Below are positions 44,846 to 56,600 of a stretch of DNA of 64,000 nt, in pieces. The translations under genes and the position numbers were made by a program. Source of the stretch: Aplidium turbinatum (Eukaryota > Chordata > Ascidiacea > Aplousobranchia > Polyclinidae); contig OU964921.1 of assembly GCA_918807975.1 (NCBI GenBank), positions 39,086,498 to 39,150,497 on the forward strand, in the 5' to 3' direction. Each line of letters opens with the position of its first letter. The first letter of the stretch is position 1. Below the pieces are notes generated by a model. The model searched no databases. It was not told the origin of the DNA and worked only from the letters and a program-made list of their open reading frames with translations.

Positions 44846-45347
44846 TTTCATGTTGATTAAAAAAATTGTCGTTTGAAAGAGATTAACGACCAAGTTTTGC
44901 CTGTATGCAAAACTAGGCTATTTTATATAATACGATACGAAAAATGTGTTCCAAATATTCCCATAGGCGAGTTTTAATTTCAGAAATTTGACATGTATGA
45001 AGTTAGAAAATGATTTAGGCCTATTTGGGTAATTTGGCAACAAAGTTTTGTTTTGAAATGAACTTTCAAGAAATTTATACGGTGTATTGGTAAGGTAGGC
45101 TATGCAGAGTAGCAGATGTCGCCAAAACGTAGTTTTCAGAAATAGAAATAGTCTACTGAGAAATCCAATTTCATAAAAAAGTGATTACACCCCTCAAGGC
45201 TACTATAGCAGTGCCTCGATAAGATGGGGAACTTCACTTGGCAATACGCGTGAACTCAGCGCAAAGCGTGACCTTAGTGAAGCATTGTTGTCTTTGTCGG
45301 CGAGTGATATTTTCAGTGAACTCGAAGGGTTCATTTGAAATTGATCA

Positions 45348-45401
45348 ATGTCTCGCACGCGATGGCCAGTGTTTATTTTACTCGCATTGGCTCTTGTTCA
45401 C
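45348..45401 (+). CDS. Possible signal-peptide first exon of an unknown secreted protein
   Basis: The ATG at 45,348 opens MSRTRWPVFILLALALVH, a textbook signal peptide, and ends in phase 0 at a donor CAC/GTAGGT. I could not find a convincing second exon between 45,402 and 47,681. It may be a gene fragment or chance. Confidence 0.25.
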
Positions 45402-47681
45402 GTAGGTTATATATTTTTGCATTACTCAGAATTTTTCTAGCCTATTTTGTGCAAGAAATCAAACAACAAAACTCATTACAATATTTTTAATTTTCTACAT
45501 GTGTTCTTAAAACTTTTGAATAGGTAAATATACTGACGAATGAGTCACGCGTGGCTGCATCACAAGAATTCTTACAAACATTCTGTACATACCTTTTGTT
45601 TGAAGTTTTGTAATGCAATGTGACAGTTTGAGTGTTTTGACGTATTAAAATGCAGTAAAAACAGTTGTAGGCGTTAGAAAATGTGGCGTCAAGTTTAGAA
45701 TGACACATAAATACGTTTTGCTGAGGAATAGACTTGTTTGTTGCGTGTTACAGCGAGATTTTTGACATTATTTTGGTCTAGGCTACTCGGTGATTTCGAA
45801 TTATTTGAAACTGAAGCTGCATGGGGTCAAATTTTACCCAATTGAAATAGAAAGCCTATTCCCCAACACTCTTCAAATTCTGTCCCTACTCTATAGGCCT
45901 ACAATAGCCTACTTATAGTGTAGCCCAACATCTGTCTGCAGTTTATGTTATGTCGTTCTACTTCTAGCCTACACGAAAGGCTTTTTAAGCACTGCATGTT
46001 TTTTTAATTGTGAATGGTATTTACGATGTTTGATTAAATTATTGAACCGACTTTATATCCACAATCGATATCATGTTTAATAGTTTTAAACAACTTGCAC
46101 ATAACTTATACTCCTATCGGTATAATCTGACCGAAAATCAACCTTAGATGTATCAAAGGCAGTGGCTGGGACAAGACTGTGACTGAGAAGGATATGTTAC
46201 ATACTCACATAAGGTTTAACGATTTCAAGCTAGAGGACTTGTGCTTACCTCAGCCTGTCAATGCATTTTCACCGGGATCTTTCCGAAGTTGCGATTTCAT
46301 TGATTGTAGCTTAACCAAGACACGGTTGATTTTTAAAGGTTTATCAACAAGAGAGTTATTTTTACCATGGCCACGTCCCCTCGCTGCTTTCACGTACGTA
46401 CCTCACCAAACTCAACTTGTCACAGCACACATTGTCACAGCACTTGAAATAACAGCACACATTGTCACAGCACACACACTACTTGAAATAACAAGATTTT
46501 TTTAAATTATCAACATTTGGCCTAGGCCTAATAACGTTTAGAGCCGGTTGTCGATCATTCAAAGATGAAAGCAATACGATATTACGATAGCCCAGTTAGC
46601 TTAATATTCAAAGCTGAGCCAATCTAGTAAAAAACAGCTAGCCTCTACACTAACTCGAAAACAGAACTACTGGTCATAATATTTGCAGTCAAGGTTAAAA
46701 CAGTGGATTAAAACAAAGGTTATACAGGAGCAAACGGTAGGCTTTGTCTTTCGTCAGAGAGGAGCCCAGCGTCAAGTGTCTCTAAAAAGCTAAAATGAAG
46801 GTAATAGGCCTAAAATTGTGAACCACCCTTCATCCTTACGAATTCTTGACCATGCTACTGATCAATACAATCAATTATTGTACATAATAAATCTTTATTT
46901 TTAGCATAATTGCATAACACAAACGTGTAATAAACATAAATGTAGTTAACGAAAAAACAAAAGGTAGAAGAATCAAGTAATATCACATCACCTATTCTGT
47001 AACAACAGCCGTATGTGCGATTGAAGAAGTTAAAGTAGGGCAAGATACAGTAGACAACATTAAGTAATATTTGCTTTTGGAAGAGACAAATTTCTTCTGG
47101 TTTCTTCTGGTTTTTGAGTCCAGTGAGGTTATAGGCTGAAGTCAGAAAGATTTTAACACTTATAAAGTGGGAATCAATTCTAAATCGAAGTCCACAGGTT
47201 TCGTTTCGTCTCTTCCCTGGAATTTGTTTATTTCAAGAAACTTAGTAAATTGCAAGAGCAACTATAATATAAACTGTAGACAGAGATGATGCATAAATAC
47301 AATTCACAACTCTGGAAAAAAAGGTCTCGGGGATCATCAGTCAAGAAATAAATCATGCACATAAAGATCGAATCACTGCGCTTGCTTGTTGAAAAAAACA
47401 ACTGAGAAGACATTTTCAAAACAATGGCCATATTATGCCAGAAAAGTAGCTTAGACAAAGAATGATATTAGAGACATTTGAACACACTAAACAAATTGTG
47501 GTATAGTTGCTTTCATGGCCAAATGAGTTTAGTTTTAGTTAGCCTCTTGCAATTATAAACTTTAAACGAAAATCAAATGATTTTACGAATTCGCTCAACA
47601 CTGCTGCACATCCTATAGAAAAGAATAAACTTTGATGAATATAGGCAATTATAAGCATTGCATCTTGGCGTTTCATTCTCT
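45402..47681. other. No recognisable gene; P450 3' flank
   Basis: A 108-codon + frame at 46,179-46,505 is not recognised and includes a short CACATTGTCACAGCAC tandem. A minus-strand AATAAA (TTTATT on +, about 46,893) could end the P450 transcript. Confidence 0.4.
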
Positions 47682-50600
47682 CTATTCTTCACGTTCGGTT
47701 ACTTTAACATTAACCCACAGTGGTGTTAAAGATAAACCTAATTTTGCTTCTGGTAACACCACATTTTTCTTGTTAAAAATCTCAAAATTAAAGGTGTGTA
47801 GCAGCGTCGAACATAAAGCAAACAGTTGGATTTTTGAGATTGTCACTCCAGCACATCGCCGACGACCGGCACCGTACACCATGACTTTGTCTGCTAAGCC
47901 TTTGTTGAAAGTGTTGTCTTCGTTGAGAAATCTCCAGGGCCTGTATAAGTAGATTAGTTTGATAAGAAAGGAACGCTGAGCAAATGAATCATGAGCTGTT
48001 AAATCAAAGTGATTAATTATTTAACAGTTCCTCAGACAGCACAAATATATTTATTAAACTCATTGTAGTGTATGCTACACTATCTACAGTAGTTAGTATG
48101 ACCTTTCAAAGTTTGCCTAGTTACTTGTAGGGAAGTGAAAACAACTGCAGGAGCAGTTTACGTATGTGACAGATGGAAGAACCATAAATTAATGTCAGGC
48201 AACCAAATAGCGAAATGTAATAGTGGTTTGAAAACAGCGTTTCTGATCAACAACCTTTTCCTTAACAGTTTATTTTCTTAGTTCACTATCTTCATATCCA
48301 TTTATTTTTTGGACAAAAATTGGAATGGTTTTTTAACGTATCTTCCAACTTAAGACCGGTGTAACGGTCCAGGAGTGACCGCAGTCCAAGAGTTACCAGG
48401 GTTGCCAAATATTATTAATTATTTTATTATGAAAATAAATGAAATTTGTACTGCTCAAAAAGTTACATTGACAATTTTAGGCATTAATTAATCTTAAAGA
48501 AAAAGGTATTCATTAGTTTGAGAGTAACTACTCAATTAAACTTAGTTTAAAATTTTTTGTTTTTGTATCGCTTTCAGAAGCGCCGGGCAGCTCTGGTTAT
48601 TTGTGTTCTGACGTCATTTCTAGAGTGCCACGCTGCAGCAGCACGGTAACTTTTGGACCGCAGTAGCTCCTGGACCGAAACTATGACAAAACTGGGTATA
48701 TTCTCACCAAAATTTTTCATGGTCTTTCCAAGCTTCAGGGTCGTGGTTTATTGACCACATGCTCACCATGACAGATATTCCTTGAGGAAGCATATAACCA
48801 CCTAGCATCGTGTTTTGAATGGGTGAATGTGGTACAGTAAATGGAATCACACTACAATGCCTCAGAGTTTCAGTGATGAATGCCATCATCAACGGAAGGT
48901 TGTTATAATCCGAATACCTGAAAAGACGCATATTGTTCAACACTTCGTCTTCTTAAAACGTATTTCCACACATATGTGGATGATACAAATTGTAATATCT
49001 ATTCCACGCACAGTGTGCTAAGAAACAATAATATATCCAGGGCCCGATTAACCATGAGGCACACGAGGCACAGGCCTCAGGCCCCCTGGTTTTGGGGGCC
49101 CCCAATTTTTTTTACATTAATACCGTAGGCGTCAATACTTTTATAGGTTTCAAGCAGTGCCGTGTCAAGGGGGCCCGGATCCCAGGCCCACCATCTCAAG
49201 GGGCCCACAAATAATAGATTTTTGCATTTCAGAAAAGTGTTTTTTGAGTTGCTAAAGTTCACTGCATGTACTTGTCCATTAAGAAGATGATTTAGGCCCT
49301 TATTATACTAAAACATCTCAAATTTGGGGCCTATTTTACAAATTTGGGCCCTGACTACACTGAAACATCTCTAAAAACACCATTGCTATCTAAAAACAAA
49401 GTTAAAATGCGATAAAGTTAGTAACATGTTCTGCAGAAATGTATTGGATGCAATTGAATATATGAATTCAAAAAGGGCCCAATTGCCACAAAGTGTTTTT
49501 GGCACAACTGTTTTAATTATTTTGGTCATTTACTTTTGTGGTGAAACTTCGATAATGATTACATGCTTAAACATACTGGTAAGAAGCATCATACCTAAAA
49601 AGTTCACTCATTGAGGATTCTGTGGAGAAACTATAGAGAAGTTGAAGTGCAATTGCTGTAGTTGGGCCCATTTCAAAATCAATGGAAAAATTTATAGAGT
49701 ATTTTTTATGTGTTTACCAATATGTTTGAAAAATCTGGCTGTTTTTTTTTAAGTATCATTTAGAAGACATTGAAAGAAATTGGAAAGCACAAATAGTGAA
49801 ATAAAAAAAAAAAAAAACTGGAGGGCCCTTTTGAATTCACATATTCAGATTCTTTTCATCAATAAAAGTGCTTTGTTTTAAAAAATTGTAAGCTGTAAGC
49901 AAAATAGCATTTCAGATAGTTTAATTATCATTTCAATTTTAACATTTACAATACCATAATTATAAATATCCTTGACTAGTGATGTTGCGAGCAGGAAAAA
50001 CCTGTCCTGTACTTTTAACAGAAACGTTCTTCTGTATTTACTTTTTCTGAATATATGCACATGAAATTGCTCAATTATTTTCAAATACCTTTTTAGCCTG
50101 GCATATCACATGTTGTAGATACGGTACAAAACAAAAATCATTTTTAACACAAGGGACCTGTTTATTCTTGCCACTAACTTAGGCTACCATACCCTAAACA
50201 CTTTAATTAACTTGAATACCTACATAAAATTATGAAAGCTTTGCCTTGGAATGAAATAATGTTGAATAAAAATAATTGAACACCTGATCCTCAAAACGCT
50301 TTACACTGCTTTTGTTTACAAGTTACCGTACAATCACAATGTTTTCACCTTGGTTGACAGAACAAGTAATGTTGCCAGATAAAACATAAAAATAGTGAAA
50401 AACAATAATGTTATCAGATGACCAAATCTGAATGGAAATTAATAATTTCTACAGCTTTGGTTTTATCCCCAGATTTTATCTGCGCGGTACCGGGCGGCAA
50501 AGCAGGGCAAAGTTAAAACAGTCAAAATTTTGTGTGGTACGATGGTATGACCGCGTCGTGACCGATAATGTTCCATTGCCAGTATTGGAGCTGGTATATA

Positions 50601-53600
50601 AGTCCCCCTCCCACCCCCCTTGGCAACTCATGACAAAGACAGGACTCAACCAAACATATAGGGTGAAACTACTTTACCTTTGCTTTACTGTTCACACACT
50701 TCCATCCACATGTTTTGGTCAATTCCTCTTTATCATGAGTTGCCAAGGGTGGGGGGACTTGTGTACTAGCTCCCCAGTATTTTTTTTTTATTAGAAATTG
50801 TTAACACTTTTGGCTTTCATTCCTAGCAAAGATGTAGCTAAGAAATAATAGACCTGTGTTTGCGGTTACTTACAGTTGTGTTGTTTTCTAAACTGGTGAG
50901 AAAGTCTATTGAAATGAACCACATTTCCATGTCGATGCAGTGAAAATATACACAATATTATAGGTCTGCTTGACGATAGAGGGCCCAAAATTATTCTGGC
51001 CCCGGGGCCCACAAAAGGTTTAACACAGCACTGGTTTCAAGGAACCATTAATAAACTCTGCTAGTTCAAATTCAAATGTAGCCTATATTTTGCTAGTGTG
51101 TCCTGTATGAAATTAAAATGAGCTCAATTGCCAATCTGTTAGAGAGATTTTTCATCCAATAATTTTTGTAATATGTATAAAAGTGTTCATACTGTTAGAA
51201 AGTTGTAGGTAAATTAGCTAAATTAATATTTATGAAGTTATAGTTTTGCTTGAACTATTTTTTAGCCCATATTTCATCATTCGCAGAGACTACATGGCAT
51301 TGCTTTGAAAGCGATTGCCAACAGGGGCCCCTAAACTTAGCTGTGCCTCGGGCCCCCATGAGCCTTAATCAGGCCCTGAATATATCGTAAGAGGATGACA
51401 AATTTAGTTAGGCCTAAACCAGGCCAAAATGCGTATACAGTAGCCTATTGTACCACACTAATATAAAGTGAATTTTAATCTGTGGACGAGTGTGTAATTG
51501 TTATCTTTTGGACACAGAGCAGCAGTTAAGGGAACGTTCAAATATTACGTAACGCCTTCGAGGGGGAGGGGGGGGTTTATGCAAAGCGTTACGTTAGCGT
51601 CACATCGGGGGGGAGGGGGTTCAAGCAAAACGTTACGTAACGCTTTCGAGTACGGAATGGTAGTTTTTTATGCTGAATTCGTAGTGAAAAAGCGTTACAT
51701 GGGGGAGGGGGGGATTGAAAAAAGCGTTATGTTGGCGTTACATGGGGGAGGGGGGGAGTCAAAAATTCGGAAAAAAAGCGTTACGTAATATTTGAACGTT
51801 CCCTAATGTGGTCTTGCTGACAAAACCTGTCTTTTTATATTGAATAAAAGTTTGTAGACGTTGAATCAATGTAAAAAGGACGAATTTTTTCAGCTGGGTT
51901 ATTGCTTCCTGTCTGTTGTGAAAGTAAGCCGCATACGTTTGTATTTGTGCCTTACCTATTATTCCCAACAGTAACTATTACGGTTACCCCATACTATTCA
52001 AGTAAGTCAACGCATTCTTTGTTATTGCCAGGAAAGAAACCTTGCAGGCTTGTTGGCAAAATGAGCAACGCCTGTGACGAACTCATGAAAAGGTTACACA
52101 TGACGTAATGTACAAATGGCACTCGGCCAACACGGCTTTAAAATGATGCCTTGGCTATTGCCGAAACAAAAAGCTTTGCTTTTTTAATCGATAAATGTTC
52201 TGAATTTTGGTTTGTTTCGACGCAAAACTCGATCTTATTTCATTTCCATTTAAATTTCGACGAAAAGTTCGATCAAATAAATTATGTTTTGAACAACTCT
52301 AGTATTTCATTGTAATTTCAAAGCCACAGGCTACACACATCTATTTCTAGTTTCATGGTTACCAGATACAGACACTGAAACAATGTAAAAACGGCAACTT
52401 GTTTCATCTGGATGATGTGAACACAGTTTTTTCTTTAGGAACAGAAATCACATTTTCATTATTTTAAACGAAATTATAACTTTATAATGTTGCCAGACGT
52501 ACACTTCAAGATGCATAAATTTTCAGGAAAGAAGCATAATAACCCCACAACATGTAATTCAAGAAATAGGTGTGTTGTTCAGTTACATGCTTGCTTCTAT
52601 TCACGACCCTAATAGTAACAACATACAAGTTAATCGTGATGAAATTGTCGCGATGCGAAACTGTTTCAAAGTTAGACTCAGAAAACCAACGAACAACTTT
52701 GTATTCGGAATTCAAATTTTCTACTAATGAAATGTGTTGACACATTGCTTGATAAAATGCTAATTTAGTTCTTATGTTAAAGTTTCTCATGATAAACAAA
52801 ACACTTCAACGCTGAACAATTGAATAAAAAACATTTTAGGCATATATAGGGCGCAAGTAACGTGCTTAGGCTATCTGCAATCGACTTCAGTCTTCAGTTC
52901 TGAAGGCTTGTGCACGGTGTCTATACTGTCTAGGCCAGTGGCCCTCAACCTTTTTCGGCTTACGGCACCCTGCAAACAACCAAATAATTTGGCGGCACCC
53001 ACAGTCAAACCAAAAAAGTTTCTGCATTACTGTAAATAAAAATAATTTTGAAAAGAGTTTTTGCAAAAACAAAACTAACTGCAGCTAGGGGTGTTCAATT
53101 TCGATTATTTGAATATTCGAAATTCAATTTATTTTCGATTTCCGAATTTCGATTTCAAATATCACAACTATTCACCACACTGCAAAATGTGATTTTATTG
53201 AAAGAAACGACATGAAAATTCGCTAAAAAACGCGAAAAAAAACGATGAAAATTTGCGAAAAAAGAACACAAAATAACGTCTACAGCTCCAGGCCCATGTT
53301 GGTGTTTAAGAACACAAGCGACATGGTCACCCATCAGTCGGGATCTCAGCTTCGTGACGGTCAGGCCAGCTTTTGAAAACGATCGCTCCGCTGAAGCCGA
53401 GGTCGCTGGGATCCCAAACACTTCAAGTTCATTTTCACAGCGAGCGATTCACTGCCGCGACATTTCACTGCAGAGGTTTCGACTCGAAAGCGACATCGAG
53501 TATGTTTTCAAGCGCATAAAGCTAAACGCACACTCCGTCTACCTAGCAAATTATGTTGTTTTTGGGTGTATTCAACATCTGATGACATTGAATCGACACG

Positions 53601-56600
53601 AAATGGTAGATTTTTGCTATGTCTCAGGCAGCAAAATCAGTCATTTTTACATTGATTCAACGTCTGCAGACATTAAATCAATGTAAAAATGACAGATTTT
53701 GTTGTCTGTTGTTGGATTGTAGCATCGCAACTCGTTCTAGTGATTATTTATCGCGAAGCTGTTGCGGTTTGTATTCAAAAAGTGTTTTCCTGCTGCCGAT
53801 CGCTAGTTCATCTATTGTTTTATGTATCAATACAGCATAAAAAGTTGCACCCACACAGAAATATGCGTCGGGGCCTGGCCCCCACGCAGGCCCGTAGCCA
53901 GCCGGGGGCCAGAGGGCCTCGCCCCCCTGAAAAAAATTTCGCCCCCCCCTTTGGCAAAATCTCAACATTCTCGAGCAACAGCTACAATTATAATGATTTT
54001 GCCCATTTAAATTTTTTCGGCCCCCCCCTAAAAAAAAGTTGACCCCCCTTGCTCTGCGGTCTGGCTACGGCCCTGCCCCCAAGGCTTAGGCGCCTATGGA
54101 TTTGGTAAAAAATGGATAAAACTGCGACAAAGCTCAGCTTACACTTTCTGCTATTGCACAACCTAGCTATCTTCATTCTTGAGAGAAATTTGTGAATTTG
54201 GCATTAAAAATGCCAACCTGGCATCCCTGGTGCAGGACTGGCCGTTGGACCCGCGAGAGCTTGTGATAGTCACGTGATCGACGATGCGCATGCGTCGAAG
54301 TCTTTTTTCGCTTGAAATGTGACAAGACAGATTTCGCGCCACTCGAGTTACTTTCAACCGCGTTCAGCCGAAAGGGCGGCTATAATTTCGAATATGTCCG
54401 ATACGAAAAACGAATTTCGAATATCACCTTAATCGAATCGAAAATCGAAATTGAACACCCCTAACTGCAGCTCCGTATCATATCATGTACAATTTAATGA
54501 AGTACGTTTTAAACAAAGTCAGTGCGAAATTTGCGCTGAGTTTCAGCGCAAATCCTTTGAATGTCTGGGCGCATATTTGATAATGCTACTCTAATAACTT
54601 GCGGCACCCTTGCGAAACGTAAATGGCACCCTTGAGGGCCGCGGCACCCCGGTGGAGAACCACTGGTCTAGGCCATCTATTTTCGTAGGCCACGATTTAC
54701 AAGCCCCACCAATAATATTTATAGCGAAATCAACTTACAAAGGTAATCTGTAGTTTTTGCTGACGAACTGATTTACTTCAGTCTGCACTTTCTTTTGAAG
54801 ATCTGGAAACGCTGCGAAGTATATTATAACCCACATTGACAGAATAGCCATTGTGTCCACTCCAGCACCAAAAATATCACCTACCTAAACACAAATAAAA
54901 AAGCAACAATAAAATAAAGCCTCCGTGGTGAAAAACTTGGAAAACTGTAACCAAGAAAGTGGGAAATAATTGATTGTGGGTATCTTTTTTGTCGGACTGA
55001 GAAAACGTTTTTGAAAATTTAGTTAATGACAGTTTCGCATACTTGTAGAAGCTTTGAACCATTTACGCAGGCCTGGTCACCGAGATTGGCAAAGAGGAGT
55101 TTCCACTTTTTGAAGTGTTATTGTCTGTAATTTATTATTTCTTCTTGGTCCTAGGAGGTGCCGCTGAATGGTGAGCAGCTTCGAAATGCATTGCTCAAGC
55201 GCACACCTCAAGAGCCGAACCAGTGCTGCTCATTCGTTCAGTTTTTTTGTGTGCAAAGCTGGGCATTAAATAACCGAGTTATTGGCACGGACTAAGCGCA
55301 AAGTAAAATGCAACTACTGGCAAGTTTTCGCCTTTGCTGCTGATATGTCTGGATATGATTTTAAGTCAAGTTATACCTAAGACTCAGTAACAGCGATCAT
55401 CATTTTGTTTAAAACATCGCAGAAAAACCGGGGTAGTCGTAAAATGGTTACTGGTAAAGGTAGCCTATGTGGTTGTGGTAAGTATTAATGCAGGGTCTTA
55501 AACATTGGTATTTATGAGTATCCTTGGTGGTCTATCCTTCATACACCAAACGTAGGCTATAAAATAACATTTTCGTTTCCATTTGTGTTCAAGTAGGCTA
55601 TAAGTAATGACTAACGAGATTATGACTGTAAAGAAAAAAAGTATAAGGTCTTCCTACTATGGATGCAGTGGTGGTTTCGTTCCCCAGTCCTTCAAAATCT
55701 TTATCCTCTTCCATGCTCAATAAATTATCCGTGATGTTATGAGACATAAAATGATTATTTCCTTTACTCATGTTTTCAGTAGTCGCATGCTCACTATCTT
55801 TCGGCCTGAGGCGTTCTCGAGCGGCAATGTGCATTTTAATAAGTCTGTAAATGAGATGTTAAGTCATTGGACCAACTTAACTGACGTTAATCTGGCTATA
55901 GCCAAGAAACCGTATGCGATAAACCAGGTATAGAAAACTTTCTCTGCAGAGATGGCTAGTAGCGCGATATGTAGCTTAGGCTACTAACTTTTCGGTTGAA
56001 ACAACACGTTTCGAATTATTTTTGCACCGAGTAGGCCTGCTCATGAGCCTAAATGATCGGTAAAGTGTTTTGTGTTGAATTCACAAAACAACGAAATTTT
56101 TTTCTAAACCAATAACAAACGAAGACGAAAACTTTGTATCGAAACATTTTGTCACAAGCAACCCGACTGCGACCGACAAGACCAAATTAAGCTACGTAGC
56201 CTAGTTAGACCATTTATAAATAAACCACCGTTCTACGCTCGGTAGGCTAATAGCTACCTACGTACCCATTAAATGTTTTATTTAAACCAATGAATTTGTT
56301 AATTGGGCGCTTCCAGACTTTTTGAAGAATTGGAATACAGTTTACTAGGGTAATTGTTTCATCGATTCCATGCAAATCCCACAATACGTCCGTGATGAAA
56401 TCTAACTGTTGATCTTCAGGTTTATATCTGAAAAAATACACATCCATTTTTGCTATGTTTCCATTCACCTCAATCAGCAATGCAATGGATACAGTGGCAA
56501 AGCGTAAGAGTTTGAAAAGGGGTCTTCTCAACGCTAATATATTTAAGAATCATATAAAAGCGAGTAGAAACACCCCGTTTATTAAAACAACGATAGCCTA

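Larger units (their letters stand above)
49038..51378. mobile_element. Outer hAT element in P450 intron 4
   Basis: The ends CAGGGCCCGATTAACCATG and CTTAATCAGGCCCTG are inverted and flanked by an exact 8-bp duplication AATATATC (49,030-49,037 and 51,379-51,386). Most of its length is a second hAT (49,155-51,033). Confidence 0.9.
53086..54463 (-). mobile_element. Middle hAT of the nest, with transposase C-terminus
   Basis: The ends TAGGGGTGTTCAATTTCGAT and TCGAAATTGAACACCCCTA are flanked by an exact 8-bp duplication ACTGCAGC (53,078-53,085 and 54,464-54,471). The minus strand at about 53,421-53,290 encodes a hAT dimerisation domain: FGIPATSASAERSFSKAG, then TKLRSRLMGDHVACVL. The rest of the transposase is degraded or absent. 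Confidence 0.92.
52936..54665. mobile_element. Outer hAT of a three-level nest in P450 intron 4
   Basis: The ends CAGTGGCCCTCAACCTTTTT and GGTGGAGAACCACTG (Charlie-like) are flanked by an exact 8-bp duplication GTCTAGGC (52,928-52,935 and 54,666-54,673). Subterminal CGGCACCC motifs occur at both ends. Confidence 0.92.

Noticed and set aside
46179-46505. Downstream exon of the orphan signal peptide
   Set aside because: The best acceptor gives an early stop in the required phase, and the open frame is not recognisable.
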